This document shows positions 39,640 through 50,203 of a stretch of DNA of 64,000 nt, piece after piece (the stretch's first letter is position 1; the number at the start of each line of letters is the position of its first letter). Origin of the DNA: Conidiobolus coronatus NRRL 28638 (lineage: Eukaryota > Entomophthoromycota > Entomophthoromycetes > Entomophthorales > Conidiobolaceae); assembly GCA_001566745.1 (NCBI GenBank), contig KQ964570.1:1-64000 (forward strand), written 5' to 3'. The notes beneath the pieces are model-generated. The model did no database searches. It was not told the origin of the DNA and saw only the letters and a program-made list of their open reading frames with translations. The position numbers and the translations under genes are program-made.

Positions 39640-39992
39640 GGTTATAACAGCTCTCGGTTTGGAACCAGGAGACAAAACAATTGTTCGGGGCGACTTATCC
39701 AGAGATAGCCAAGAAAGTTCTGTAGCTAACTGGGTATATCCAATAATTGTTTGGCTACCTGGTAATTTTGCCATTATCGTATGAGCAAAAGAATATTATA
39801 ATTGCGTTCCTTTAGATCCTTCCCCAACTACCGTGATTTCTTTTAAAGCAAGCTTAAATTTGGATATAGCTCCTACTGTCAAGCATGAATATGTTTTGAC
39901 TGAGGCATCTGATTATGAAATGTTCGATAATGTGGTAATAATGGGAAAGAACATTCGGTTTATTACGGGAGTAAAAGCTTTGGGTAAATAAG
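39640..39992 (+). pseudogene. Unrecognised coding fragment with one internal stop
   Basis: The plus strand reads VITALGLEPGDKTIVRGDLS, SVANWVYPIIVWLPGNFAII, then a TGA. It continues in frame with PSPTTVISFKASLNLDIAPT and SDYEMFDNVVIMGKNIRFIT. More than 110 codons are interrupted only once, so this was recently a gene. No ATG is available. The family is unknown. Confidence 0.4.
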
Positions 39993-40200
39993 TAAAACTT
40001 TGGAATTTGAAATAAAGTCTACCAATTAAAACGCTCCGCCCTCAACCTGTACATTGGGATAAAAGAAGGGCTAGCAATGCAGCGTACATATATAAATAAA
40101 TTCGGTCGCAAGTGTGGTGATTTGTAGAGTCTTCCTTTATTCAAGTATAATAATATTTATGTGTTTTCTGACGCAAGTAGATTAGTTAGGCCAACATATT

Positions 40201-40362
40201 ATGAAAACATTGACTACTGATGAGGTTTTACTATACAATGATGATGGTGACGTATTATGCGGCAGAGGCGCTGGATACTTGTTTAGCGACTTTTACCCGT
40301 CTGACTTTATTGGATCAGCCTGCCCATTTGCTAAGAAACATGAACTTAAATGTACTAAATGA
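40201..40362 (+). CDS. Small ORF, 53 aa
   Basis: ATG to TGA (MKTLTTDEVLLYNDDGDVLC...GSACPFAKKHELKCTK). It has four Cys and no signal. Its status is uncertain; it may be part of a degraded gene. Confidence 0.3.
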   Translation: MKTLTTDEVLLYNDDGDVLCGRGAGYLFSDFYPSDFIGSACPFAKKHELKCTK

Positions 40363-40654
40363 CAGGGGAAGGTGCGCGCAGACGTAGAGACTACTTGCCA
40401 CTATCTAACACCCCAGAGCACCTAGAGAGAGAAATATATTATCAAGAATAACCCAGTGTTTCCACTATATAACAACGACGTTAATGTATATTCTGTTTAC
40501 TCATCAAAAGTTTTGAAACCTTTTCACCAATTTGTTTAACTTCAAATCCTAAAACACCCGGAGGACATGATCCTCCCACAAACAAAGACAATAGAAGATC
40601 AACCATCACCTATGCTGAGATCATGAAAAACTTAGCAAAGTGGTATAATCAAAG

Positions 40655-41399
40655 CGAAAGGTTAAACGGGTCAAACCAAAAGGCCCAACCGAAGAAATAG
40701 TCAAAGTTCCTTCCGGCAATGAGTGGTCGCAATCTACTCTCTTAGATTTGGGTTTACGTATAGTCGATGACCATGAATTTAAAAATTTCTTTGGTATACC
40801 GGAGCCAAATAAATTGCCACACCAGGCTGTTGTAAATACATTATCTAGTCTAGATGGCTGCGAATTAGCTAATATATCTAATCCTAATATACTGTTAAAA
40901 ATGCAAAAGATAGACTCTATAAAAACGCTTACTGATGAGCGAAGAATTATCCGTAACATGGCTGTAAAATTCATGCGTCAAAGGGAAGAATCAGCCGTTG
41001 ATGGCTTTGCTAAAGAAATGCTTAGAGTTGCTGGAATTGGGGAGGCTGATAATCTTATTTGCTATGGCCCTGCTACTCTTACCATGTCTGTGGTGGGCAT
41101 ATTCTAATAATCAAGATATAAGAACCTCCAAAGGTTTACATCGAGAGCCTCAATTGATATATGCAATAAGATTATTGGATACTCATTTTACAAATTATAT
41201 TTACCCTATTTTTTTTGACAACATGAGCACGGGCTACAAGCATGCCGGCAACGGGATGGGCTACAGCATGAGACCGTACCAAATTCATTCAAACCCAACT
41301 TCGATTTATCTTGCTACCAACCTAATAAATTTCAATGTTATTTATATGTGTCTTGAAGCATTAATAATACTTGTCGAGAAAGCAGCTGATAATTATTAA
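40655..41399 (+). pseudogene. PD-(D/E)XK-like (CRN-type) nuclease relative, frameshifted
   Basis: The first frame, open from about 40655 to 41107, has LGLRIVDDHEFKNFFGIPEP...FMRQREESAVDGFAKEMLRV. The second frame (about 41040-41399) has TSKGLHREPQLIYAIRLLDT, then HFTNYIYPIF. The D-x-F-A-x-E-x-L-x-x-x-G helix and the later E-P-Q-L-I helix match the layout of the 20260-20871 remnant. The frame changes near 41060-41105 and the E-x-K strand has been lost or disguised. No ATG covers the whole. This is the weakest of the four nuclease-like loci. Confidence 0.3.
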
Positions 41400-42338
41400 A
41401 CATTCTATTAATCGTTTGAACACTGAGTCAGAAAACAACCCTGTCCTTTGATGTAACTACAAACAGAGTTCAATATCTAGTAGTAGTCGCCAGGTATTTG
41501 AAGATCTTATTGAATAAACAGTCAGGTAAGCAAAAGAGATCTTTGTCACCTTACGACTTAGCTCAAATTCGGGTAGTCCTGTGGATTCGTAATAGTAAGG
41601 TTAATTGGGTGAGACAATCTCAACTTGCCCTCTTGGTATTAAGCAAGCCTTATTGGTTGCCTGCTTAGTAGTTTACTACTATCTTACTCCTTTCGCATCC
41701 AGCTTCTGTCCAAAGTTGCCAATTTATTACATGGTCTATATAAATGCTGTAACTATACGGTATGCAAAGTAAAATGCTGCTACTTGGTAATGATTGCTTA
41801 CCGGTGAAGAAATGATTCCTATTCTCTATAGTTGACAGCACCAGTTATATAGCAATGTGCATTGCCCAGTTCCCGACGATATCCATTGAAATAAATTTGC
41901 TAACAAAAATGTTTGGGTCGGTTAAAGCTTAGCAAATTAGATCCAAGATATCGCCCTATCACTTCACAACAAGAACAAAAGTCAGTTAAGATGATAGTTG
42001 GCTGTGGAATTGCTTTTATCAATAATAGGGTTAATGTTTTGATTTAAACTTAGAAAAACAAAAAACAACATGAATTTTAGGTAAATAATTTTACTTATTT
42101 GCTTGAACATCTTGTATTTTTGGGTTAAGCAAATTGTTTTCCGCACTCTTTGGTATTCCTTTAAAAGTATAAATATTGAAGATGCCCTCTGTTCACTTTT
42201 CTCCTTCTATCTATGGAATCGTGGTGAATTTGGGTTTGAGCCATCTAATCGATTTTGACATTAAATTAAAATAGGGAATAAAATTTAGATCTATTTTCCT
42301 CTCTGTAAAATTAATAAAATAACATACTTTAATAACAT
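41400..42338. other. Intergenic upstream of the CSC1-like gene
   Basis: No gene. The last 150 bases before 42339 are AT-rich and would contain the promoter. I see no clear element. Confidence 0.4.
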
Positions 42339-44879
42339 ATGTCGGATTCGGAGAACTCGCCAAGCACTATAGTTGATCTTGCTATATCATTCGGAATCAA
42401 CTTTGGGGTCGGCATATGTGTAATTGCTACTTTTGCCTGTTTAAGACCTTATTTTAAAAATGTATACTTTCCTAAAACTTATATGGTTGAAGACGAAAAG
42501 AAAGCACCTGCTATAAAACCGGGTTTACTAGGTTGGGTTTCAAATGTTTTCAATTTTCAAGATGAAGAGCTTTTAAGAGTGGGAGGGCTGGATAACTATA
42601 TGTTCCTTAGATTTCTTCGCAACTTCTTTTACCTCTTTTTGGGTTTTACAATTGTTACTATGATTGTGTTAGTTCCCATAAATGTCACCGGAGGGGGGGG
42701 CTTCGATGGCTTAAACCTCCTCAGTTCAAGTAACATATCTCCAGAAAATAGGGATCGCTTTTGGGCTCACTTAATATTCACATTTTTCTTTGTGGGTGCC
42801 ACCATCTATATATGTTTTTTCTCTATGCAAGATTTCGTTAAGCTTAGACATGAATTTCTTACCAACCCACGATATTCAAAAACATTGCACGCTAGAACTC
42901 TTTTCGTTGGTTCAATCCCCGAAAAATTGATTAACGAGGACTCTCTTCATAAACTTTTTAACTCTTACCCCGGCGGAGTAAAGCAAATTACTATCAACAA
43001 ATATTCCAAATCGTTGGATGAAATGGTAAAGAAGAGAGACGTCATCCATAAAAGACTTGAACTAGCTGAAACCAAATACATAACTGCATGTGTGAAAGCA
43101 AATCAGAAAGTTACCAGACCCACTCATTTTACCGGGTTTTTAGGAAGATTTGGTGATAGAGTTGACTCTATTGATTATTATCACAAAGAGTTGTCGATTT
43201 TAAATGCCTCAATTCAAAATACTAGACAAAAGGATGATTCATTCCCAATGTTGAAATCCGCTTTTATAATTTTTAACAAGCAAGTTGCTGCACACATGGC
43301 AGCTCAAACCATCGTAAGCCACAGGTACTTAAAGATGGATCCACGTCATATTGGTGTAAGACCAAAAGACATGTTATGGCAAAACCTCAATTTACAACCA
43401 TTGGAGTTGATGGCACGAACTGCTTTGGGAGAAGCACTATGCATTGCCTTGGCTATATTTTGGTCCATCCCTGTTCTCTTTGTATCTGGTTTATCTCAAC
43501 TTTCTAACCTCCAAAAAATATCCGGGTTACAATGGATTGGTGATCTTAACACGAAATTCCAAAGTTTTGTGCAATCATTTCTCCCTGCTCTTTTAATTTC
43601 TTTACTTAATATGTTTGTTCCTATTATATTCACACAAATATCTTCATATCAAGGCCTACCGAGAAAAACAGACGTAACAATATCTGTAATGAAAAAATAT
43701 TTTTGGTTTTTAATTATCACGTTACTTTTCGGATCCACTATATTTGGTACCATTGCTCAAGTTCAGAAGGTTTGGAATGATATACTTGAAGACCCAAAAG
43801 CTATTTTTATTGTCTTAAGCACCGCTATTCCAAAGAACTCTAACTTCTTCATTAGCTACGTGCTATTAAAAGCTTTAAACGCTGCCGCACAAGAGATATT
43901 GGCTATAGTCGACTTACTTAAACGCCAGATGCTAACACTGGTTTTTGTTTCTTCTCCAAGAACTCGTTTACAGCTGCTGGATATGAAAGAAATGAACTGG
44001 GGGCAATTGTGGCCAGAAAATACATTAATATTTAGCATTGGTGCAGTATATTGTACAATTGCCCCTATATCTAATATTTTTATAACTTTGTATTTTGCTA
44101 TATTCTATTTTGTATACAAATACCAGGTAATGTACGTATATGATAATGCGACCAATGAAACTGGTGGCCTATATTTTGTTCAATCTATTCACCAAGTATT
44201 TACCGGTCTCTACTTTTTGTGTATTATGACTGTGGGGATAATGATTGCGACAACGAAAGTCTCTTTAATAATTATTGGGCTAATATTACTAGTGATTACA
44301 GTCACTGCGCACTGCATGTTGATACATATTTATAAAAACCACATCAAATTTCTACCAGTTGATCTTGGTTTAAAGGTTGATGAAATTGATGACAATAATC
44401 CGCCACTTTTAAGAGATGAAGAAAATGTTATCGAATTAATCCAACCTCAATCCCACCCTAGTCAACTAAGTATTGATCCAATGCCAACCCCTTTGCAAGC
44501 AACGAATCCTGATTTTTCTTCTTCATTAAGCTCTCACGGTCTAATTCCACCAGCTCAAAAAATATTACAATCACCTGGAAAAGGATCAAAGAAAGACTTG
44601 AAGAGGTACTTTTCACATCCTAGTTTCTCCTCACCCCAGCCTGTAGTGTGGATTCCCTCAGATAGCCTTGGTATACATGAAGAAGAGGCTGCTAATTTGA
44701 AAAAGAAGCCAAATATATCTTCACCATTCCCTTTCACGGACCTCGAAGTAGTAAGCCACTCTGCTACAGTAATCGCACCCAAAGCCCGCTTACAACTAAG
44801 AGAATACACGTATCCCGAACAAGATGTAGACTCAGTTAGTATTTTAGATATTGTATATACACAGTGCGATACTTCTTGA
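42339..44879 (+). CDS. CSC1/OSCA/TMEM63-family cation channel (Rsn1/Phm7 type)
   Basis: The product is 846 residues from ATG. It opens with one membrane helix (about 10-32) and two more (about 92-116 and 145-168). A cytosolic domain follows (about 180-350) with LHARTLFVGSIPEKLINEDS, an RRM-like fold typical of the PHM7_cyt region. Then comes the multi-helix RSN1_7TM core (about 355-680; ARTALGEALCIALAIFWSIP, VSSPRTRLQLLDMKEMNWGQ, YLFAIFYF-type helices). The C-tail (about 690-846) is hydrophilic and Ser/Pro-rich. Family members are calcium-permeable channels gated by osmotic or mechanical stress; fungal paralogues act at the plasma membrane or endomembranes. The ORF is intact and intronless, and ends in TGA. 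Confidence 0.93.
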   Translation: MSDSENSPSTIVDLAISFGINFGVGICVIATFACLRPYFKNVYFPKTYMVEDEKKAPAIKPGLLGWVSNVFNFQDEELLRVGGLDNYMFLRFLRNFFYLFLGFTIVTMIVLVPINVTGGGGFDGLNLLSSSNISPENRDRFWAHLIFTFFFVGATIYICFFSMQDFVKLRHEFLTNPRYSKTLHARTLFVGSIPEKLINEDSLHKLFNSYPGGVKQITINKYSKSLDEMVKKRDVIHKRLELAETKYITACVKANQKVTRPTHFTGFLGRFGDRVDSIDYYHKELSILNASIQNTRQKDDSFPMLKSAFIIFNKQVAAHMAAQTIVSHRYLKMDPRHIGVRPKDMLWQNLNLQPLELMARTALGEALCIALAIFWSIPVLFVSGLSQLSNLQKISGLQWIGDLNTKFQSFVQSFLPALLISLLNMFVPIIFTQISSYQGLPRKTDVTISVMKKYFWFLIITLLFGSTIFGTIAQVQKVWNDILEDPKAIFIVLSTAIPKNSNFFISYVLLKALNAAAQEILAIVDLLKRQMLTLVFVSSPRTRLQLLDMKEMNWGQLWPENTLIFSIGAVYCTIAPISNIFITLYFAIFYFVYKYQVMYVYDNATNETGGLYFVQSIHQVFTGLYFLCIMTVGIMIATTKVSLIIIGLILLVITVTAHCMLIHIYKNHIKFLPVDLGLKVDEIDDNNPPLLRDEENVIELIQPQSHPSQLSIDPMPTPLQATNPDFSSSLSSHGLIPPAQKILQSPGKGSKKDLKRYFSHPSFSSPQPVVWIPSDSLGIHEEEAANLKKKPNISSPFPFTDLEVVSHSATVIAPKARLQLREYTYPEQDVDSVSILDIVYTQCDTS

Positions 44880-44939
44880 ACGCAAATTTGAAATATAACA
44901 ACGGTATGGCCGATGTTGAGTATTTTGTATCAGTTAGAG

Positions 44940-45911
44940 GTGCTTCTGTCTTTACAACGGCTGCTTCCACATTCGAAGTAACTCTCATACTTTTCTTTGA
45001 TCCGGATGTCGTAGGAATCTTGGTTGGCTGAAGTATAGTTACCCATTAAAGCTTTCTGTTTGGGGGCTAGTTTATCATAACACCCAGCTATAAGATTATC
45101 AAGTACAATAATAGTCTTCATTACCCACTCTACGGTCCCACCAAAGTCAAACATCTTGTAGAATACTGTTCTGGTTTCCTGAGCATCGCCTACATGAAAC
45201 ACCCGCTGATCGTTGTTGTATTAAAGAATTAAAGTAGCCAGAAGCTTGAGTTTTTTATTTTACATAGTAAAATATATGCAAGTATTAAACTTATTGGGCT
45301 TGCCAGTGGCTGCTAATTATCTCATACAGGTTTGCGTACTTCGAGGGAAAACACTTCACTACGAAAAGAATTTAGGCACTGTAAGAAAAGACCACGTTCA
45401 TCGAGCTTATCGAGAGAATATCCAGTTTCTGGGTATTTCAACAGGGTCACCTCACTACATTTAGGTAAACCATCGAACAATTCTTTAAAGTACTCTTCAC
45501 TAGGCCGAATACAACAGAAATATGCCTTTTCAGCCACGATTTTAATACCAAGAATCTTATGAGGATATATTTCGTTGAAGTCCCACGATGTTTTTCTTCT
45601 TAAAGAATACAAACCAATTCTCGACCCCGGCGACCTTCTCTATCTGCCTTTGTTGCAAATTCATTATTGTTATCATTCAACCGTAAATTACACGGGCGAA
45701 GGTTTAAATACATACCGTCATCAAGGTCTGCACAATTGCATATATGCATTGCAAGATCATATTCATAGTCTTCGCAGTTTGAATCTGTTGAATCAGGATG
45801 ATTGTTGATTAACACTCTGAATCTTAACTCTAAGTGCATTATGTTCTTCTTCCCTAAAAGCAGAAACACTGTTACTAAAATCATCACTAGAATTTAGTTT
45901 TCGTTTCATAT
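44940..45911 (-). pseudogene. Unrecognised Cys-containing gene: frameshifts and a possible intron
   Basis: The minus strand holds three linked open pieces. 45600-45887 includes NCEDYEYDLAMHICNCADLD. 45322-45612 includes AYFCCIRPSEEYFKELFDGL. 44930-45205 includes CYDKLAPKQKALMGNYTSAN. The last two can be joined by a 122-bp intron (45206-45327) with GT and AG borders and matching phase. The first two overlap in different frames around 45600-45612, with no good intron. An ATG at 45909-45911 opens yet another frame. It may be a Cys-rich fungal gene in early decay or with assembly errors. The family is unknown. Confidence 0.35.
45206..45327 (-). other. Candidate intron, GTATGA...TCAG
   Basis: Read on the minus strand, GTATGA follows the codon for Pro (RKP) and the interval ends in ATCAG before CGG GTG. 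Both flanks are in phase 0, and the interval contains stops. Transcript evidence would be needed to confirm it. Confidence 0.3.
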
Positions 45912-47401
45912 TGGAATGTCATATATATATGCACAATCAATTAATTTTTTTATTAATACCCCGTTAAACTATATAACAAGCTCCCGAGAAAGACCGATCT
46001 AAAGAAGGATTAACCCTAAAACTTCTCTACTTATTATTTACAAGATCTTCTCCGCTCAAAAATCTCTTAATAAGACCAACTCTGCTAACGAAAGATCCGG
46101 GTTGATAATTATTTGTTACAAGAGGAATAACGACTATAACGAATTTATCATCAATTTCTTACACCCACAAGAGCGGTTGTTTACTTCATGACTTTGTGTA
46201 GAAGTATTTGGTGGGGTTTCAGGTAAACTAGCTTTGTCTTATATATTAACATTAGGATAATAATTTGAACTTGTTGAGGGACTAGTGGGCCTTGGATTAG
46301 AGTATTCCCTTAGGAACTGGGAAGTCCAAATATTTAGACAGTGGATATTCTGGTATTACCTATTGATGCGCTTGGCTGGGTAAATTCGTTAGATCTATAA
46401 ATTTGAGCCCTGACTATTATTCCTACTTTTAAATGGCTAATTTAAGCCAAATTTAATTTACTCACCTTATTTTTCTTACTTCCATTTAGTTTTAACGGTT
46501 TAAAGTAATTTTTATTAATACCAAAACAAGTAACTATTTAATTTGTATTTTTAATGAGATGCTTTGAAATAGAAAACAGAGCGATATAATAGTTATTACT
46601 CTTGGCTATTCAAGGAAGATGCTCCATTCAAAGCCTCTAGTATATATAAAATATTTTTGTATAATAATATAACTATAGTTATTAGATACTACTATTAATT
46701 AAAAATATTTTAACTAAAGCCATCTCTAATTGTCTATATATTTCTAATACTTTTGATTAATTTTTATTTAAATAATGACCCCATCCAACCACTTCTACAG
46801 AGCTTCAACAATCACCAACTCAAATGGAGTCTATTGAAAACATTGAATCACAAAACACAAATCAATTTTACCCTTAATGGCCTTATTTTCACTGACTCTA
46901 TTCAAATCTAGATTGTTTACTATGCAAGGTTTTGAGGTGTATGTTGATAATCTTAATGTGATCTGTGCACGAGAATTTCTAGAATAAAAAATCTCTTATC
47001 TTTTGAATTGTTTTACTATCTTTGTTGAATGTGTATCGAGGATGGTACAATCTCATATTTCCATCTGTATCCTGTTCTAATAATTCTCTTGAGTATTCAC
47101 TTGAAATTACCTCCATAGAAAATAGCTTAGTAATCTCTGATTTCAATTTGTTATGCCCATAATTGTAAAGCCTATAATTATTTGTGTTACCTTTTCATAG
47201 CATGCTTAAATGGGATATGTGTCAGGCATTCCAAAAGATTCAACAGGAACTTCAAGCATATTTTTATAACCCAAATATTGATTCTTTGTTAGAGAAGTTA
47301 GTTATTAGATCAATTAAATTGAGCAAAACAATGGTGTTACAAATTAGGTAGAAATTTTATTAATTGGTAATTTTATGAAAAGGTTACCATTAATGTTTAA
47401 A
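45912..47401. other. AT-rich, gene-poor stretch with two scraps
   Basis: A minus-strand frame, open for about 64 codons (46984-47175), reads LKSEITKLFSMEVISSEYSR, then LYHPRYTFNKDSKTIQKIRD. A plus-strand ORF at 47202-47351 (MLKWDMCQAFQKIQQELQAY...) also exists. Neither is recognisable. The rest is non-coding and very AT-rich. Confidence 0.35.
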
Positions 47402-47874
47402 CTAGTTAGGCAATACTAAAACTTGTACAGAGGGATAATCAACAGTCTCAATTGCATCGACTCCAGCTAGATATTCGACCTCAGTAACTAATATAGCCAC
47501 CTCAGTTAAAGAGTCTTTAGGTATTGTTACAGTAATTTTTTGATATGGCACACCTTGGCCATGAGTAGCAGGTTTGAAGGGACCATTATAGATCATTACA
47601 ACTGAAGAACAACCAGCATTATTTTTTATACTACAAAACGGTGGACTGGATAAACCCCCACCACACTTTTTCATGTAAATATATGCTTTTGTAGCTGTTT
47701 TTGATTGTAAGGTACGTGGTTCAGAGCATTGTACAACAAACCGCTACAACCCTCGTCTGATAACCAAGAAAAATTAGCGAACTCAAACAATAACGCACCT
47801 AGTTCGCCCAATGATAATAATAACAATTGAATTAAGCCCGCTTTAATTATTATTTTTTTTAAAGGGGTTGCCAA
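47402..47874 (-). pseudogene. Secreted fungal protein with LPMO-like beta-sandwich ending, frameshifted
   Basis: An ATG at 47872-47874 opens a frame with a good signal peptide (KKIIIKAGLIQLLLLSLGEL), then FANFSWLSDEGCSGLLYNAL. Near 47720 the sense moves to another frame (SKTATKAYIYMKKCGGGLSS, CSSVVMIYNGPFKPATHGQG, QKITVTIPKDSLTEVAILVT). The alternation of a Cys pair and V-T-I-P-x-x-L-x-x-x-A-x-L-x-V-x-E strands recalls fungal cell-wall-active or LPMO-like secreted proteins. A short intron or an indel could explain the shift. The exact family is unknown. Confidence 0.4.
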
Positions 47875-47884
47875 TATCCACTAG

Positions 47885-48149
47885 CTAGATCGCTAAGTGA
47901 ATTCCATTCATACACTTTGTTTGGTTCCAATTGTAACTTGAAATAATTTGAAGCTCTTGCCCCGTGAGAGGTGTATACAGTATAAGCTGTATTAAAAGTG
48001 CAGCACAGTCTCTTGGGGTTTTAAAGGATTTACCTCTTGTAAAGAGTGTTGGATCGTAGTTGTCTTCCGCTGAAAGTATAGAAAAGTTCAATGATCCATA
48101 TTTTCCCTTATCTTCTTCTGGATAAGTCAGGCCTTCTTCTACTTTTATT
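47885..48149 (-). pseudogene. Unrecognised coding fragment
   Basis: The frame is open from about 48149 (EEGLTYPEEDKGKYG) to 47885 (CAALLIQLILYTPLTGQELQ). It ends 11 bp upstream of the signal-peptide ATG of the previous gene. It could be an upstream part of the same gene or a separate scrap. No family was recognised. Confidence 0.3.
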
Positions 48150-48277
48150 TTTCACACTTTGCGTTTGGTATATTTAGCATAGCCCAAGATTTCATATAAC
48201 CCGATTCATTTCAGCAGTAAACCGAAGCTCTACCAAAGAAGCAGGAAAAACATATCGTTGCAATTGATTTTGGTGCT

Positions 48278-49522
48278 TTAGCTAAATGTACCCTGCTTGG
48301 CTGCCATAAACGGAGACTTTTTATAGACATGCCAGTTGAAATTCTTATAGTGTTTTTTAAAATTCTTCAAGTCAGATTCAAATTTGCCATTTTTAATAGA
48401 TTCCCTTATTTGTGATAAGAATCTAATATAGTTGTGTAAATTGTGACAGGTTAGTAGAACTGTTGATAGCATTTCGCTTGTATTTAACAGGTGAACTATA
48501 TATGCTTTTGAGAATTTGGATTTGCAAGTGTAACACTGACATTTTTCATTGATAGTCTCAACATCTTCTGAAAAATCGGTTTCCTCAGGATTTAGGCTAA
48601 CTATAGGCTGTAAAAAAGTTCCGTGTGGCTGGAATTCTAAATTTAAAGCATTGCCGTAATTGGCAACCTGAGTAGCATAGGATGAGTCGAAAACGTCTAC
48701 CCCACGAACTATGCCTTCTAACAACTCTTCTGGGGTGTTCATTTCAAAACAGAAATTCGGCTTGTCGCGGTATTCAGGTGTTAAAGACTCTAAACTTTGT
48801 GAAATCTGCTCTCCTTTCTGAGACGGGGTTCCATGGAGCGATGAAATTAAATAGCCTTTAATGTGTTTTTGATGCTCTTTTAACATTTCACTAGCTCTTT
48901 TACGCTCTGCGTAGTATATTGAGCCACCTAGTACACCAAGCAAATTGCTGCCTTTAAGGTCTGATTCTAGCAATTCGTTTAACCAATTGATATTTCTTCT
49001 AACTGACTTGTTAGCTCTCTTTTCTGAAGGTATCTTCGTAGTGGAGCATAAAAGATCATGTAAAGGTATTACTATGTCGGGCTTCCAATTATTAATGATT
49101 TCATTGTACTCATCAGCGCCTACTCTAAGTTTTCCCTGGTGTGCAGATAGGGAAACACCAGTGTTGTTAGTATTTAAATCTTCGTCCGCATTTTTAATTA
49201 ATTTGTTATCATTTAAATCGACTAACAATAAAGGGCTTTTAGAGTTAATAGCTTCACCTAATCCAGATTTTAAAGTTTCTTTGTAGTATTTTTTATCAAA
49301 ATAATCTTCTAAGTGGATTAAAACGCCAAGGTTAGGTTCCTTAGCTCTAGTAAGCAAGTTGTCCTCCAGCTTTTTAATAAGATGAGGCACTAAACCACCG
49401 TTCTTAGTGTATAAAATACAGTTTGGCGTATTTATTTTTTCATTTTTTGACAGCAGCTCTCCCAAGCGGAATTTAAAACTACTCTCTTTAATTAAATTAT
49501 ATTTAAATTGAATAGTTGCCAT
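48278..49522 (-). CDS. Queuine tRNA-ribosyltransferase accessory subunit 2 (QTRT2-like)
   Basis: The product is 414 residues from ATG, the usual QTRT2 length. Family signatures are the Gly-rich barrel strand LLGVLGGSIYYAERKRASEM, GVDVFDSSYATQVANYGNAL near residue 275, and the zinc site CQCYTCKSKFSKAYIVHLLN, then LLTCHNLHNYIRF (three Cys plus His). QTRT2 pairs with the catalytic subunit QTRT1 to insert queuine at G34 of tRNAs with GUN anticodons, often at the mitochondrial surface. The first of a run of minus-strand genes up to 54212, it is separated from the TPR gene by 79 bp. It is intact and intronless. Queuine must be salvaged, so this implies an external or symbiont source. Confidence 0.9.
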   Translation of the reverse strand: MATIQFKYNLIKESSFKFRLGELLSKNEKINTPNCILYTKNGGLVPHLIKKLEDNLLTRAKEPNLGVLIHLEDYFDKKYYKETLKSGLGEAINSKSPLLLVDLNDNKLIKNADEDLNTNNTGVSLSAHQGKLRVGADEYNEIINNWKPDIVIPLHDLLCSTTKIPSEKRANKSVRRNINWLNELLESDLKGSNLLGVLGGSIYYAERKRASEMLKEHQKHIKGYLISSLHGTPSQKGEQISQSLESLTPEYRDKPNFCFEMNTPEELLEGIVRGVDVFDSSYATQVANYGNALNLEFQPHGTFLQPIVSLNPEETDFSEDVETINEKCQCYTCKSKFSKAYIVHLLNTSEMLSTVLLTCHNLHNYIRFLSQIRESIKNGKFESDLKNFKKHYKNFNWHVYKKSPFMAAKQGTFS

Positions 49523-49601
49523 TGTTATTTAACAGCTTTGGAAGAGAATGAACAGGAGAATTTATTTTTACTATTTTATTCTAATTTAAATTAGAATTTT
49601 T

Positions 49602-50090
49602 TTAATTTTTAGCGTCTTTTGATGTTGAGAGTAAGCAATCGGATGTTAATCTTTTACATAAAATATAGCTCATTGTTAAATTGCCTCTATGATGCCATAA
49701 AACAGCTAAGTTATTTATTACAGGCAAGCTGTTTTTCTTAATTTTTAGACAATGTGAATAGTAGCTCTCTGATTCTATGAATTGGTTTGAATTTTGGTGG
49801 ATGAGTGCTAGGTGGAAATATAGATAGAGTTTTAACTCATTTAATTTGGCCTTGCTCTCCCTTTTAGGGCGTATCTTATTTACCAGTTCAATTAATTTGG
49901 AGTAGTATTGAACTAAGTATTGGTCAGCGGGGTTTCGCTTAAGCTGCTCATTCTGAATTAACTGCTGCACTATTAAGTACATTTGTAAATCTTTATTCTC
50001 CTCAAATAAGTGTTCCAATTCAACGCATCTGGGCGGGTTCACGTCACACTGAGTTGTTAAGAATTTCCCTGTTAATTTTTCGATATTCAT
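49602..50090 (-). CDS. Small TPR-like helical protein, 162 aa
   Basis: Intact ORF from ATG. It is almost all helical, with LKLYLYFHLALIHQNSNQFI, ESESYYSHCLKIKKNSLPVI and NNLAVLWHHRGNLTMSYILC forming tetratricopeptide-like helix pairs in the second half (W/L-G-Y-A-type positions partly kept). It probably acts as an adaptor. It lies between QTRT2 and the plasmid-type helicase, all on the minus strand. I cannot assign a specific family member. Confidence 0.6.
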   Translation of the reverse strand: MNIEKLTGKFLTTQCDVNPPRCVELEHLFEENKDLQMYLIVQQLIQNEQLKRNPADQYLVQYYSKLIELVNKIRPKRESKAKLNELKLYLYFHLALIHQNSNQFIESESYYSHCLKIKKNSLPVINNLAVLWHHRGNLTMSYILCKRLTSDCLLSTSKDAKN

Positions 50091-50203
50091 TTTTATTAAT
50101 ATAGTTAATAATTTTTTTCAATTTCATGATATATAATATTTTAAAGAATACACTTTCTGAACCAAATGGGTTTTACAAATATGCCTCCTTCCCGCCCTAT
50201 AAA

